Positions 21,992 through 36,000 of a DNA stretch of 64,000 nt are shown piece after piece. Below the pieces are notes generated by a model, which was not told the origin of the DNA, ran no database searches, and saw nothing but the letters and a program-made list of their open reading frames with translations. The stretch's first letter is position 1, and every line of letters starts with the position of its first letter. Position numbers and translations under genes: made by a program. Origin of the DNA: Lactobacillus sp. (lineage in GTDB: Bacteria; Bacillota; Bacilli; Lactobacillales; Lactobacillaceae); contig NZ_JAAVAU010000011.1 in the NCBI RefSeq assembly GCF_014803895.1, positions 51,394 to 115,393 of the forward strand. The letters are read 5' to 3'.

Positions 21992-24430
21992 CTAGCTATT
22001 TACTAGCTTTTTATCCGTAAGAATATTGAACTTTAATTTACCATGACTAGCCCCAACTTTTAAAGTTTGACCAGCAGATAGCTCATTACTAATTAAGTAT
22101 TGGGCAATTGGATCTTCTAAATCCCGCTGAATTGAACGACGTAATGGACGAGCACCCATTTCTGGATCAAAACCATCTTTAGCTAAAACATCTAAAGCAG
22201 CTGGAGAAAGTTTTAAAGTAATATCTTTACTTGCTAACCGTCTAACTAAACGTTGTGTCATCAAAGTAACAATTTGGCGAAGTTCTGGTTTAGTTAAGCT
22301 ATCAAAGACAACCATTTCATCAATTCGATTCAAAAATTCTGGTCTAAAGAATTGTTTAGTTGCTTGCTTAACCTTTTCAGCACGCAACTTATCTAAATCA
22401 GCTTTTTCAGCAGAAAAACCGACTACTTTATCTTCTTGCAAAGCTCTTGACCCTAAATTAGAGGTCATGATAATAATTGTATTTCTAAAATCAACGCGAC
22501 GTCCCTTAGAGTCAGTTAAAAATCCTTCATCAAGAACTTGCAAAAGCAGATTAAATACTTCTGGATGAGCCTTTTCAACTTCATCAAGCAAGATAACTGA
22601 GTATGGATCACGACGGACCTTTTCAGAAAGTTGGCCCCCCTCTTCATAACCCACATATCCTGGAGCTGAACCAATTAACTTACTCGTAGCCACTTGGTCC
22701 ATGTATTCCGACATATCTACTCTAATGATATTCTTTTCGGAGCCGAACACAGCAGCAGCTAAAGCTTTTGCTAATTCTGTTTTACCTACACCAGTTGGAC
22801 CCAAGAATAGGAATGAACCGATTGGACGATCTTCATCCTTAATTCCACTCCGACTACGGCGAATAGCTTTACTTACTGCACTAATTGCTTGTTCTTGACC
22901 AATAACTCGTTCATGCAAAATACCTTCGAGATTGGCTAAACGTTTAGTTTCGCTGTGTTTCATTCTAGTCACTGGTACTCCAGTCCATTGAGAAACAACT
23001 TTTGCAATTTGGTCAGTGGTAACAACTGCCTGTTGCCCTTTTTGATGATCAATATCTTCTTCTAATTCTTTGCGCTTATTTTGTAATTTAGTTTCATCAT
23101 CACGTAAGTTAGCTGCTTCTATAAAGTTTTGATTTTCAACAGCCTGTTCTTTACGTTTAATTGTTGATTTAATCTGCGTCTCTAACCTAGTTAAACGAGG
23201 ATCAATTTCACCATTATTCTGAATTTTAACGGCAGCACTTGCCTCATCAATCAAATCAATAGCCTTATCCGGCAAGAAACGATTAGAAATATATCTTACA
23301 GAAAAATCAACAGCATCCTTTAATGCATCATCTGTAACTTTAACATTATGATAAGCTTCATATTTAGGTCTTAAGCCACGTAAAATTTCAATTGTTGCGT
23401 CCTTAGATGGTTCACCAATTTTTACCTGCTGGAACCGACGAGCCAAAGCAGAATCTTTTTCAATATACTTTTGATATTCATCAAAAGTCGTCGCACCAAT
23501 CATTTGAATATCACCACGAGCAAGAGATGGCTTTAAAATATTAGAAGCATCAATAGCACCTTCAGCACCACCGGCACCAATTAAAGTATGCATTTCATCA
23601 ACAAATAGGATTACCTCACCATCATCATGAACTTCTTTCAAAATCTTTTTCATTCGATCTTCAAATTCACCACGATATTTAGTACCAGCAATCAAGCTTC
23701 CCATATCTAAAGCCATAACTCGCTTATGGATTAAATCTGCAGGAACTTGTTGATTAACAATGGCCGCCGCAATTGCTTGAGCAACTGCTGTTTTACCTAC
23801 ACCCGGTTCGCCCACTAAAACAGGATTATTTTTAGTACGACGAGCAAGTATTTGAATCATTCGTTTAATTTCTTTATCACGACCAATAACGGGATCTATA
23901 CCGCCTTCTAAAACTCGTTTATTCAAGTTAACACTTACTTTATCTAAAGTTGGCGTTAAAGACTTTCCATTACTATCGGTAGGACCATCTTCGCTACGAT
24001 CAGATAAAATTTCTTTGACTTCATCTACAATCATCTTAGGATCGACATTCAAGTTTTTCAGAATCATACTAGCCAAAATTTGATCACTTGCTAGTAATCC
24101 TAACAAAATATGAGCAGTACCAATTTTACCTGAACCCAAACTGTCCGCCTTTTGCTTAGCGTATTTTAAAACCAAATCCAAGCGAGGAGACATCTCCATA
24201 TAATTTGTTTGAGAACTCGAGCCATAACCAGTATAGCGTTCAATTTCCTCACGAACCAAAGTTGGTGTCACACCATTTTCGCGTAATAACTTACCAGCTT
24301 CTCCCTCAGATTCGATTACTAGTGCGAGCAAGACATGCTCAGTACCAATAATTCGGTGTTGAAAATTTTGCGCTTGTTCTCGTGCAATTCTCAGAGCTTC
24401 CTTTGCATTTTTACTGTAAGAATTTTCCAT
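21992..24430 (-). CDS. clpC: ATP-dependent Clp protease ATPase subunit ClpC
   Basis: ClpC (812 residues) is an AAA+ unfoldase that feeds substrates to ClpP. Domains: Clp-N double repeat (residues 1-145); first ATPase with [12 protein letters not shown] (about 208); a UVR-like middle segment (about 420-455, [16 protein letters not shown]) that marks ClpC rather than ClpE or ClpB; second ATPase with [12 protein letters not shown] (about 545). No ctsR or mcsAB genes precede it, and I see no GGTCAAA-type CtsR operator upstream. A possible TTTACT-17-TAAAAT promoter lies at 24479-24507. Confidence 0.95.
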   Translation of the reverse strand: MENSYSKNAKEALRIAREQAQNFQHRIIGTEHVLLALVIESEGEAGKLLRENGVTPTLVREEIERYTGYGSSSQTNYMEMSPRLDLVLKYAKQKADSLGSGKIGTAHILLGLLASDQILASMILKNLNVDPKMIVDEVKEILSDRSEDGPTDSNGKSLTPTLDKVSVNLNKRVLEGGIDPVIGRDKEIKRMIQILARRTKNNPVLVGEPGVGKTAVAQAIAAAIVNQQVPADLIHKRVMALDMGSLIAGTKYRGEFEDRMKKILKEVHDDGEVILFVDEMHTLIGAGGAEGAIDASNILKPSLARGDIQMIGATTFDEYQKYIEKDSALARRFQQVKIGEPSKDATIEILRGLRPKYEAYHNVKVTDDALKDAVDFSVRYISNRFLPDKAIDLIDEASAAVKIQNNGEIDPRLTRLETQIKSTIKRKEQAVENQNFIEAANLRDDETKLQNKRKELEEDIDHQKGQQAVVTTDQIAKVVSQWTGVPVTRMKHSETKRLANLEGILHERVIGQEQAISAVSKAIRRSRSGIKDEDRPIGSFLFLGPTGVGKTELAKALAAAVFGSEKNIIRVDMSEYMDQVATSKLIGSAPGYVGYEEGGQLSEKVRRDPYSVILLDEVEKAHPEVFNLLLQVLDEGFLTDSKGRRVDFRNTIIIMTSNLGSRALQEDKVVGFSAEKADLDKLRAEKVKQATKQFFRPEFLNRIDEMVVFDSLTKPELRQIVTLMTQRLVRRLASKDITLKLSPAALDVLAKDGFDPEMGARPLRRSIQRDLEDPIAQYLISNELSAGQTLKVGASHGKLKFNILTDKKLVNS

Positions 24431-24478
24431 TTTGCACCGCCTTACTAATTTTTTATAAGTTGCAATCTTTAGCTAAAC

Positions 24479-24507
24479 ATTTTAAGCCTTAAGTGAAAAA
24501 AAGTAAA
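24479..24507 (-). promoter_or_regulatory. Candidate clpC promoter
   Basis: Minus strand: -35 TTTACT (24502-24507), 17-nt spacer, -10 TAAAAT (24479-24484), about 50 nt before clpC. No CIRCE or CtsR operator is visible next to it. Confidence 0.5.
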
Positions 24508-24545
24508 ATATTTAACGTTTAACTAGTTCATTATAACAATTATCA

Positions 24546-24573
24546 GAAAAAGCCGCCTAGTGACTAGACGACT
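24546..24573 (-). terminator. Terminator after tRNA-Pro
   Basis: A 10-bp stem with two G-T pairs (24551-24560 with 24564-24573, 3-nt loop) is followed by a TTTTT tract on the minus strand, about 25 nt beyond the tRNA-Pro 3' end. Confidence 0.8.
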
Positions 24574-24596
24574 TTAAGAAAATATAATTATTATAA

Positions 24597-24670
<74 letters not shown>

Positions 24671-24678
24671 AGAAAATA

Positions 24679-24706
24679 AAAAGACCCACCGGAAGGTGAG
24701 TCTTTA
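24679..24706 (-). terminator. Terminator-like hairpin between the two tRNA genes
   Basis: An 11-bp stem (arms 24695-24705 and 24680-24690, one G-T pair, loop of 4) is followed by TTTTTATTTT on the minus strand. It sits directly after tRNA-Gly and before tRNA-Pro. Confidence 0.8.
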
Positions 24707-24711
24707 TTCTT

Positions 24712-24786
24712 TGGAGCGGAAGACGGGATTCGAACCCGCGACCCCCACCATGGCAAGGTGATGTTCTACCACTGAACTACTTCCGC
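24712..24786 (-). tRNA. tRNA-Gly (anticodon GCC)
   Basis: Acceptor stem GCGGAAG/CTTCCGC, discriminator T and an encoded CCA (24712-24714). Anticodon loop TTGCCAT gives GCC. T arm GGGTTCGAATCCC is standard. Its promoter is directly upstream at 24799-24826. Confidence 0.95.
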
Positions 24787-24798
24787 AGTACAAATAAG

Positions 24799-24826
24799 AT
24801 TATAACAAATCTAATCTTATTTGCAA
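24799..24826 (-). promoter_or_regulatory. tRNA promoter
   Basis: Minus strand: -35 TTGCAA (24821-24826), 16-nt spacer, -10 TATAAT (24799-24804), 12 nt before tRNA-Gly. It overlaps a 10-bp inverted repeat (24792-24801 with 24813-24822). Confidence 0.8.
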
Positions 24827-24835
24827 ACACTTTTT

Positions 24836-27411
<2,576 letters not shown>

Positions 27412-27489
27412 GTGCTCACTTCCTTTCAAATCGAATATACTAGAATACACAATATCCTATCATATAAAGAGATTATGTACCACCTGTTA

Positions 27490-28374
27490 TTAATTATTCT
27501 TTTGATCAGCCAAAATTTTCTTTAAGTCATCTTCGCTGTAATTATACTGATTACCACAAAAACGACAAGTTAACTCTGCTCCATGATCTTTTTCAATCAT
27601 TTCTCTTAATTCAATCGGTTTTAAAGTTACCAAAATTTTAGCATATTTTTCTTTAGAACAATCACATTCAAAAGAAGCATCCTCTTGAGATAAAATTTTA
27701 CAATCATCACCCAAAATTTTCTTGGCTAGTCCTTCTGGCGTCTCACCTTCTAAAAACATCGTTGACAAATTAGGTAACTCTTTAATTCTAGCTTCGACTT
27801 TTTGAAGCAACTCATCACTAGCCCCTGGTAAAGCTTGCAACATAAAGCCGCCAGCAGCTCCGATTGAATTATTAGGTTGAACAAATACTGATAAACCAAC
27901 TGCAGATGGAATTTGTTCAGACTTTGCCAAATAATATGTAAAATCTTCCGCAATTTCACCCGAAACAATTGGGACTTGACCAGTATAAGGTTCTTTCAAG
28001 CCTAAATCTTTAGTTACTTCAAGCCAGCCTTGACCAACAGCTTTAGCTACATCAATATGTCCTTTTTCTTTAGGTGGTAAAGCAATATGTGGATTTTGTA
28101 CATAGCCTTTAACTTTTAAATCTGCCGTTGCAGTCACAATTGTTGGTCCAACGGGGCCATTACCTAAAAGTCGAACCGTTAGTTCATCTTTATCCTTTAA
28201 TAATCCCCCAGCTAAAAGCAAACCGCCAATCATTGTTCTACCTAAAACAGCAGAAGATGCACTCCAAGTATCATGACGTTTTTGGGCTTCTCCAACTAAA
28301 TTTTTAGCGGTAACTGCCAATAAACGTAAATTCTTAGTTTTATCAATTGCTCTTATTAAATAATCATTCATCAC
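27490..28374 (-). CDS. hslO: Redox-regulated chaperone Hsp33
   Basis: Hsp33 (294 residues) becomes an active holdase on oxidative unfolding in the cytosol. The C-terminal zinc-binding cysteines are present as CDC (about residue 235) and CRFC (about 268). The N-terminal body begins MMNDYLIRAIDKTKNLRLL. Located between ftsH and dusB, as in related genomes. Confidence 0.96.
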   Translation of the reverse strand: MMNDYLIRAIDKTKNLRLLAVTAKNLVGEAQKRHDTWSASSAVLGRTMIGGLLLAGGLLKDKDELTVRLLGNGPVGPTIVTATADLKVKGYVQNPHIALPPKEKGHIDVAKAVGQGWLEVTKDLGLKEPYTGQVPIVSGEIAEDFTYYLAKSEQIPSAVGLSVFVQPNNSIGAAGGFMLQALPGASDELLQKVEARIKELPNLSTMFLEGETPEGLAKKILGDDCKILSQEDASFECDCSKEKYAKILVTLKPIELREMIEKDHGAELTCRFCGNQYNYSEDDLKKILADQKNN

Positions 28375-28394
28375 TTATCCTCTTTTCTTCTAAT

Positions 28395-28426
28395 AAAAAA
28401 TAGAGCCTATTGCAGGCTCTATTTTA
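28395..28426 (-). terminator. Terminator after ftsH
   Basis: Hairpin AAATAGAGCCT-GCAAT-AGGCTCTATTT followed by a T run on the minus strand, immediately after the ftsH stop and before hslO. Confidence 0.85.
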
Positions 28427-28429
28427 CAC

Positions 28430-30592
28430 TTATTCTTGCTTATCAGAATTATCTGCATCACCAGAATTGTTTTCTTTCTTGTTTTTTGATTGAGAAGTTG
28501 AATCTTGTTCAGATGTCGGATTAAGTGGAATATCATCAATATTCTTATGATCATCTGGAAGTGGATGAATATCTTCTTTATCATCCTTTTCTTCAATTTC
28601 TTCTCTTTGGTGATCTTTCTTTTCCATAGCAGCCTTTGCTTCTTCAAAAGTAGAAGCTGTATTTTCACTTGGAAATTCGCTTTCGTCACCCTCTGGCATT
28701 TTACCAGTTTTGAATAATGAAAGAATTTGTTTTTCGTTTAAAGTTTCGTACTTGAGCAAAGCTTCTGCAATTGCTTTATGAGTTGCACGATTATTTTTAA
28801 TAATTTCAACTGCTTTTTCATATCCTTCATTCAAGATATTTTCAACAGCCTCGTCAATCTTAGCAGCAGTAGCTTCACTGTATGGTTTAGTACCATATGG
28901 AGATTGCATACTTGGTGACTCTAATTCTGCCATACCTACATCAGTCATACCATACTGCGTAACCATTCCACGAGCAATGTTAGTAGCTTGTTCAAAGTCA
29001 TTTGAAGCACCTGTAGACTTATCACCTACAACAACTTCTTCACCAGCACGACCACCCATAAGTCCTGCCACTTGTTCCATTAACTGCTTCTTAGTCAATA
29101 AGTTTTGATCTTCTTTTGGAAGCATGATGTTGTAACCACCTGCGCGACCGCGAGGAACGATAGTAACCTTACGAACAGTACGTGAATCACTTAAGACTAA
29201 ACCAACAATAGCGTGACCAGCTTCATGGAAAGCAACTCTCTTTCTCTCAGCGGCAGAAATAACAGTATCTTTCTTAGCAGGACCAGCAATAACTCTATCT
29301 TCAGCTTCATCAATATCTGAAGCAGTAATTTTACTTCTATTTCTACGAGCAGCAACTAAGGCAGCTTCATTAAGTACGTTTTCAAGATCAGCACCCACAA
29401 AACCAGGTGTTTGACGTGCAACTTCTTTCAAGTCAACATCATCAGCCATTGGTTTATTTCTAGCGTGTACCTTTAAGATTGCTTCACGTCCCTTAACATC
29501 AGGACGTCCGACTAAAACTTTACGGTCAAAACGACCTGGACGAAGTAAAGCTGGATCCAAAACATCTGAACGGTTAGTGGCAGCCATAACGATAACTCCT
29601 TCGTCACCGTCAAATCCATCCATTTCAACTAATAACTGGTTTAAAGTTTGTTCACGCTCATCATGTCCACCACCCATGCCATTGCCACGTTTACGACCAA
29701 CGGCATCGATTTCATCGATGAAGATAATACTTGGAGCATTCTTTTTAGCAGTTTCAAATAAATCACGTACACGAGATGCACCAACACCAACAAACATTTC
29801 TACGAAGTCAGAACCAGAAATTGAATAAAAAGGTACGCCTGCTTCACCAGCAACTGCACGTGCAAGTAAAGTTTTACCAGTACCAGGAGGACCTTCAAGA
29901 AGTACACCAGCTGGTATTCTGGCACCTAGCTTAGTAAATTTAGCCGGTTTTTTAAGAAATTCAACAATTTCGACTAATTCTTGCTTTTCTTCTTCTTCAC
30001 CAGCTACATCTGAGAAGCGAACCTTATTTTTAGAAGGATCTTGTGGCTTGACGCGTGACTTACCAAAGTTCATCATGCCGCCACCGCGACCACCTTGACC
30101 ACTTTGATTCATCATCATCCATAACATAACAATAAAAATCAAAGTTGGAACTAACATGACAATCGTAGAAATCCAAGTACCAGATTGGGATTCACCTTGT
30201 CCAGAAATCGCAGTTCCGTTGGCTTGTGCAGCTTTATTTACTTCACTTACCATAGAATCATCTTGAAGCATAGTAGTACTAAATTGAGTTACTTTAGAAC
30301 TACCACTGGATCCACCTAAAAGATTAAATCCACTGTTACTATTTTGATTTTTCGAATCTTGTGCTTTCTTATACGTACCAGTAACGGTATAGACACCATT
30401 TGCTGGTTGCATATTGAAACTCTTGATTTTACCTGCTTTTAAATCCTTAACGAATTCAGAATAGCGGATATTTTCGCTAGAACCATTACTACCTGAGCCA
30501 CCCATTGCCCAGTTAATTCCAGCCAAGAGGATTACGAATACTAAGATGTAGAAAAGACCGTTAGAAAGCAGTCTATTTCTATTATTTTTCAT
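28430..30592 (-). CDS. ftsH: ATP-dependent zinc metalloprotease FtsH
   Basis: FtsH (720 residues) degrades membrane and regulatory proteins. Two membrane segments flank an extracytoplasmic domain (about residues 10-30 and 145-165). The AAA domain has [19 protein letters not shown] and [13 protein letters not shown]. The protease site is HEAGH with a downstream Asp. The C-terminal tail is acidic and low complexity. A candidate TGTGG-TAAAAT extended -10 lies in the 76-nt gap after tilS. The hpt gene often found between tilS and ftsH is absent. Confidence 0.97.
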   Translation of the reverse strand: MKNNRNRLLSNGLFYILVFVILLAGINWAMGGSGSNGSSENIRYSEFVKDLKAGKIKSFNMQPANGVYTVTGTYKKAQDSKNQNSNSGFNLLGGSSGSSKVTQFSTTMLQDDSMVSEVNKAAQANGTAISGQGESQSGTWISTIVMLVPTLIFIVMLWMMMNQSGQGGRGGGMMNFGKSRVKPQDPSKNKVRFSDVAGEEEEKQELVEIVEFLKKPAKFTKLGARIPAGVLLEGPPGTGKTLLARAVAGEAGVPFYSISGSDFVEMFVGVGASRVRDLFETAKKNAPSIIFIDEIDAVGRKRGNGMGGGHDEREQTLNQLLVEMDGFDGDEGVIVMAATNRSDVLDPALLRPGRFDRKVLVGRPDVKGREAILKVHARNKPMADDVDLKEVARQTPGFVGADLENVLNEAALVAARRNRSKITASDIDEAEDRVIAGPAKKDTVISAAERKRVAFHEAGHAIVGLVLSDSRTVRKVTIVPRGRAGGYNIMLPKEDQNLLTKKQLMEQVAGLMGGRAGEEVVVGDKSTGASNDFEQATNIARGMVTQYGMTDVGMAELESPSMQSPYGTKPYSEATAAKIDEAVENILNEGYEKAVEIIKNNRATHKAIAEALLKYETLNEKQILSLFKTGKMPEGDESEFPSENTASTFEEAKAAMEKKDHQREEIEEKDDKEDIHPLPDDHKNIDDIPLNPTSEQDSTSQSKNKKENNSGDADNSDKQE

Positions 30593-30668
30593 AAAAAACC
30601 TCCGTAGAAAATTCTAGAATTACTTTCAAAATTTTACCACAAACTACAAGTTTTCCATAATAATTTAC

Positions 30669-31961
30669 TTAAACTTTTAATCTGTAAGTCCAATATTTGA
30701 AAAAGTTTTCATTATACTGTTGCTTTTGATAGGTATTTTCTATAAAAACTACTTCATTATTAGTATATACAGTTAAACATGCTGATCGCAAAAAAAGTGG
30801 AATAGCATTTTCTGCAAATTTCTTTTTAGCCTTTGTAAATTGTCCGTTGGCTAACTGTAATTTAATTCCTGGAAGTAAACTACCAACATCTAATTCATGA
30901 AGTTTAGTTGTATAAAAGCTACCAATCTCTTGATAATGATTACCTACTAATTTTTTGTTAGAAATCACATATTTATTATTTTGCCATTTAAATTCCTCAT
31001 TTAACACTACTTTTTTTAATTTAGTGTTATTTTTTAAAGAATCTTTAACTCGACGAAGATAATAATAGCCTTGATAATAACTAATTTCAAATCCATCTCG
31101 GTTAATAATTTTAATATCAGGAGTAATTAAGTCATTAAAATTAACCTGTTGCTGCCACTTATTGAGAATTAAATAGGAAAAAAAATCTCCCCTAATGTCT
31201 AAGGGCATCTTTTCCAAATTATTATCCTGGATACGGAGACATCCCATAAAATATTCGACTTTAATTTGTCTAAAATATTCTTTGCGATCTTTTTGTAAAA
31301 TTGCCACACTGTCCAGGAAACGCAGACCATTTGCTAAAATATTAGAATTTTCTTGTTTTAAAATTGGTATCACATGATGACGCAGTCGATTGCGTTGAAT
31401 ATCATCTTCTTGATTAGTACTATCCTCAACATAAGGAATTTTTCTATCTTTATCAAAATCTAACAACTGCTGCTTTGAAAAATCTAGTAAAGGTCTTATC
31501 AATTTTCGACCTCCCCATGATCGAACTTGACGTAGACTACTCATTTCGTTAGCATCTCCAGATCGAATTAATTTCAGCAAAATATTTTCTAATAAATCAT
31601 CCCCATGGTGTGCCGTCAATAAATAGTGTGCATCCACTTGATTAGCAATTTTAGCTAAAAATTGATATCTATACTGTCTGGCAGCTGCTTCTATCCCAGT
31701 TTTGGGATGCAATTCTAATGGCCACTTTTCATCAAAAAATAAAATCTTATTTTTCTGACAAAATTTTTCTAAAAGTTCAGTCTCTAAATAGCTATCTGCG
31801 CGCAATTGATGGTTTAAATGCGCAACAATTATTTGCTCACTTGATAACTCATCAATTAGCATCTGTAATAAGGCCATTGAGTCTGGTCCTCCACTAGCCG
31901 CTAATAAAAATCTCTTATTTTCAAATTCCAAATTATTTTTCACAAAAAAATCTTTAATCAC
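30669..31961 (-). CDS. tilS: tRNA(Ile)-lysidine synthetase
   Basis: TilS (430 residues) converts C34 of tRNA-Ile(CAU) to lysidine using ATP and lysine. The PP-loop SGGPDSMALL is at about residue 24. Supporting motifs are HHGDDLLENILLKLIRSG, RPLLDFSK and EDSTNQEDDIQRNRLRH. GTG start at 31959-31961 with GGAG 7 nt upstream. In the divIC-S1-tilS-ftsH order typical of Firmicutes. Confidence 0.95.
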   Translation of the reverse strand: MIKDFFVKNNLEFENKRFLLAASGGPDSMALLQMLIDELSSEQIIVAHLNHQLRADSYLETELLEKFCQKNKILFFDEKWPLELHPKTGIEAAARQYRYQFLAKIANQVDAHYLLTAHHGDDLLENILLKLIRSGDANEMSSLRQVRSWGGRKLIRPLLDFSKQQLLDFDKDRKIPYVEDSTNQEDDIQRNRLRHHVIPILKQENSNILANGLRFLDSVAILQKDRKEYFRQIKVEYFMGCLRIQDNNLEKMPLDIRGDFFSYLILNKWQQQVNFNDLITPDIKIINRDGFEISYYQGYYYLRRVKDSLKNNTKLKKVVLNEEFKWQNNKYVISNKKLVGNHYQEIGSFYTTKLHELDVGSLLPGIKLQLANGQFTKAKKKFAENAIPLFLRSACLTVYTNNEVVFIENTYQKQQYNENFFKYWTYRLKV

Positions 31962-31976
31962 ACTTTTTCTCCAAAG

Positions 31977-32004
31977 AAAAAGGTAGCCACTCGGCTACCT
32001 TTAA
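31977..32004 (-). terminator. Terminator-like hairpin between the S1-domain gene and tilS
   Basis: Perfect 10-bp stem AAAGGTAGCC/GGCTACCTTT (31993-32002 with 31979-31988) with a 4-nt loop and a short T run. It overlaps the upstream gene's stop codon and would partly uncouple tilS. Confidence 0.75.
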
Positions 32005-32348
32005 TTAACTTGCGTTCTTAATTGCTTAATTTCTTTATCAGCCTGATCAGAAAGCTGGGCCAAAGTTTCAGCAAATTTTTTATTCTCATTAAATTGGTTA
32101 GTGGGGTCAACCAAATCTGGATCATTAACCCTGGTAAGCGACAAAGCCAGTTTACCATTTTGATTATTAACTACCACTACTCGTAGGTCTTGTCCCTTTA
32201 CAAAATTATCTTTTACATTAGGCCAACGCTCACCAAAATCCTTATGGTGAATCAGACCATGACGACGATGGGGTAAGCTAACAAACACACCTAATTTAGT
32301 TATATTATTAACTTGAGCATCGAGTCTTAATCCAATTGGAAATTTCAT
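32001..32348 (-). CDS. yabR: S1 RNA-binding domain protein (YabR/GSP13 family)
   Basis: A 115-residue single S1-domain protein (residues 5-75: GLRLDAQVNNITKLGVFVSL, then GLIHHKDF) with a polar C-terminal tail. Related proteins associate with ribosomes, and the gene usually follows divIC. It overlaps divIC by one base. Exact function is unproven; the symbol follows the Bacillus subtilis homologue by family and position. Confidence 0.85.
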   Translation of the reverse strand: MKFPIGLRLDAQVNNITKLGVFVSLPHRRHGLIHHKDFGERWPNVKDNFVKGQDLRVVVVNNQNGKLALSLTRVNDPDLVDPTNQFNENKKFAETLAQLSDQADKEIKQLRTQVN

Positions 32349-32725
32349 TAATCATCATCCTGTGATTCGGGAACATTATAAATAGTTTCACCCTTTTTAG
32401 AGTAATAAAGTTTATAACGTATCCACTTAGCTACATAATCTGGATCTTTCAAATCCTTAGCTTGTCCCTTTAACTTTTTATTAGTTTTATTAACTTGGGT
32501 TAATTTAGCTTTACTAGCTGAAACTTGTTGACGAAGTTGCTGAGTTTTAGACTCAGTTTTCATAAATTGCATCCCAAGAACTAATAATAATGCCAAAAAT
32601 CCTAAAAAAAGCCATGTTCTCCGACGACGATGGATTTCTTTTACTCTTTTAGTTTCTCGACGATGCATTTGCGTCATTATTTCTCGGTCACTAGGACCAT
32701 TATAAATTCGTGGTCCTTTTTTCAT
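32348..32725 (-). CDS. divIC: Septum formation initiator DivIC
   Basis: A 125-residue bitopic membrane protein: basic cytoplasmic N-terminus, one membrane segment (about residues 38-56), then an extracellular coiled coil (about 58-90) and the conserved DPDYVAKWIRYKLYYSKKGE. It works with FtsL and DivIB at the division septum. Located downstream of rqcP and overlapping the S1-domain gene. Confidence 0.92.
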   Translation of the reverse strand: MKKGPRIYNGPSDREIMTQMHRRETKRVKEIHRRRRTWLFLGFLALLLVLGMQFMKTESKTQQLRQQVSASKAKLTQVNKTNKKLKGQAKDLKDPDYVAKWIRYKLYYSKKGETIYNVPESQDDD

Positions 32726-32799
32726 TTGACCCGCCTACCTTTTTTAATAAAAAATAATGCAATGTGTTTTTACTATAACATTTTAGGCAAAGTTTGTCA

Positions 32800-33042
32800 T
32801 TAATCTATCAATTCATATAAATCACTAGCTTCAGCTTTTTTTGTAGTTTCCCGTAAGTCTAAAACTCTTGCTTTAAGTTGCTTGGTTCCAAAGCCAATCT
32901 CAATTACATCCCCAATTTTAACATCATAGCTAGATTTTACTACACGACCGTTAACCTCAACACGACCTTGATCTGCCATTTCTTTTGCAATAGTTCTTCT
33001 CTTAACTAACCGTGATACCTTTAAATATTTGTCTAATCTCAT
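32800..33042 (-). CDS. rqcP: S4-domain RNA-binding protein RqcP (YabO)
   Basis: An 80-residue S4 domain (MRLDKYLKVSRLVKRRTIAK, then GRVEVNGRVVKSSYDVKIGD). The family is RqcP of the ribosome-associated quality control pathway, acting with RqcH in alanine tailing. It follows mfd after 8 nt, a standard Firmicutes arrangement. Confidence 0.9.
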   Translation of the reverse strand: MRLDKYLKVSRLVKRRTIAKEMADQGRVEVNGRVVKSSYDVKIGDVIEIGFGTKQLKARVLDLRETTKKAEASDLYELID

Positions 33043-33050
33043 AATTACTC

Positions 33051-36000
33051 CTATCTTTGAACAATATCTCCTGCTGATTGTAAAAAATGATGTAACTCAT
33101 TAAACAATTGCCTTGTAGACATGTTCTTTTCTATTTCCAACATTACATTCAAACGTTGCTCAGGATCAATATTTATACGTGCACGTAAGGTTACATGCTC
33201 TAAAGCTTTAAAAATATTAGGTCCTTCAAGTTCCTTAGTCGCATTTTTATTAAAAATAACCTGAATCCGATCATCCTTTTGCACTACCGTCAATACTTGA
33301 GCAATGTCAGCATCAGCTTTTAGAGCCGATACATTAAGCAAGTTTTCGACTGGTAGAGGATAATCACCAAATCTATCTACTAGCTCATCAGCAATATTAT
33401 CTGCTTCGTCTTTAGAATTAATACCTTTTATTTTTTTATAAAATTCAATTTTTTGCTCTTGATCAGAGATATACTCATCCGGAATATATGTCTCAATATC
33501 AAATTGAACTTCGGCATTTGATTTGGCCACTATCTTTTTACCTTGACGCTTTTTAACTGCATCATCAAGCATTTGTGAATATAAATCATACCCTACGCTG
33601 TCAATAAAACCATGTTGCTGCTTACCAAGCATATTACCTGCGCCTCGGATAGAAAGATCACGCATCGCAATTTTAAAACCTGAGCCTAATTCAGTAAAAT
33701 CTCGAATTGCTCCCAGTCGTTTCTCGCCAACCTCAGTCAAAACCTTAGCTGGTTGATAAAGAAAATAAGCATATGCTAAACGTGCACTTCTCCCAATTCT
33801 ACCACGAAGTTGATAGAGTTGACTTAACCCATAATGATCAGCATCTTCAACAATTAAGGTGTTAGCATTAGGCATATCAACACCAGTTTCAATAATTGTT
33901 GTCGTTACTAGAATATCAAATTCATTTTTTACAAACCGATACATAATGTCCTCAAGCTGATTCTCACTCATTCTACCATGAATAAATTCAATTCTTGATT
34001 CTGGAATCAACTCCTGAAGACGACTGACAGTCTTATCAATATCACCAATTCGATTATGTAAAAAGAAAATTTGTCCATTACGTTTCATTTCACGTAAACA
34101 TGCCTCACGTACAACACTCGGCATCTCTTCCATAACATAAGTCTGGATAGGATAGCGATTGGTAGGGGGAGTTTCCATTACTGATAAATCGCGTACACCT
34201 ACCATCGACATGTGAAGAGTACGCGGAATTGGAGTTGCAGTTAAAGTTAATACATCAATGTTAGCCTTTAATTCTTTTAGACGCTCTTTATGTTTGACAC
34301 CAAACCGCTGTTCTTCATCAATAATTAAAAGGCCTAAGTCCTTAAATTCAACATCTTTAGATAAAATTCTATGAGTTCCAACAACTATATCTACTTTTCC
34401 AGCTTTTAAGTCAGCAATAATTTCTTTGACTTCACTATTAGACTGAAAGCGAGATAAAAGTGCTACATTAACTGGAAAATCTTTAAACCTATCTTGCATC
34501 GTTTCAAAATGCTGTTGAGCCAAAATTGTTGTAGGGGCTAAAAAAGCTACTTGTTTCCCATCTCTAACAGCTTTAAAAGCTGCGCGCAACGCTACTTCAG
34601 TTTTTCCAAACCCAACATCCCCCACCAACAATCTATCCATTGGCCTAGCTTTTTCCATATCAGTCTTAATTTCTTTAATTGAACGTAACTGATCGGGAGT
34701 TTCAGGGTAAGGAAAAGAATCTTCAAATTGTCTTTGTAAATCATCATCTGGCCCAAAAGCATAGCCTTTTTCTGACTCTCTTTTTGCATAAAGTTCAATT
34801 AAATCATCAGCAATATCTTCTACTTTAGATTGAACTTTACTTTTAGTTTTAGCCCATTCGCTACCACCCAATTTGTTAATGTGAGGAATTTTACCCTCAG
34901 AAGCAACATATTTTTGAACTAAACCTAACTGATCAGCTGGTACAAATAACTGATCACCCTTTTGATAAGTAATCGTGATATAGTCACGTTTTACTCCATT
35001 ATTCTCTAAGGTTTTAATACCCTCAAAACGTCCTATCCCATGGTTAACATGTACAACATAGTCGCCTGGTTTTAATTCATTATAGTTACGCAGGCGTTGT
35101 GCATTTTCCATTGTCTTAATACGTTTTTTAACTCGCTTTTTTTGGTTAAACAGTTCTCGTTCAGTTAAATAAACTAAATTTACACTTGGCAGAGTAAAGC
35201 CATTAGTATAGTTACCAACTATAATTTGCGTCCGTCCCTCAACAATATTTTCTGGACTAACAATCGGTATATCTAGACCATAATCAGTTAGGTTTTGATC
35301 AATTTGGCGAGCTCTTTCTTTATTATCGGCCTGTAAGACAACCGTTTGGTTTTCTTTATGAAAACTTATCAGTTCCGACTTAATTAAAGGCATTTGACTA
35401 AAAAATTGCTCAGATTGGCGGGTAGTAAAATTATTAATTTGATCTAACTTTAACCTTCCCATTCCTTTTTGAAAAAGTGAAAGCAGAATCATTGACTGTT
35501 TAGCCTTTTTAGTAACTTTACTAAAATCCATCCGCAAATTTTGGCTATCAAGCATTGCGCCTGCTTTTATTTCTTCAGAAATAAAAGATTCATTCCTGGC
35601 ATTGATATCTGCTATATTCTTTTTAATAGCTGTCCAATCATCATATAAAATCAAACCGTCACTAGCCAGATAATCTAGTAAACTAACTGGCTTATCTATT
35701 AAATAGTCAACTAAAAAAGCATAATTTTCTGGCAAACCGCCATTTTCTAATTTATCTAAAATTTGTTCAAAATGTTCTCCAACTGCTTTTTTATCAGCAA
35801 TTGAATCCTTCATATCTATCTTAATTCTCTCAGCGGCTTGATAAAGGTCCTCTTTTTTAAAAATACGGTCAATTGCACTCCCAATCGCAATTAACTCTCT
35901 CTCCTGTAAGCTGCGCTGCGTTGCTGGATCAAATTCTTTGATAGTATCAATTTCATCACCAAAAAATTCGATTCTAAAAGGATTTTCCGAATTAAGAGGA

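Noticed and set aside
24792..24822. 10-bp inverted repeat as a terminator
   Set aside because: No T tract follows, and it coincides with the tRNA promoter elements; it is also upstream of the tRNA genes and downstream of lysS only by coincidence of A/T content.
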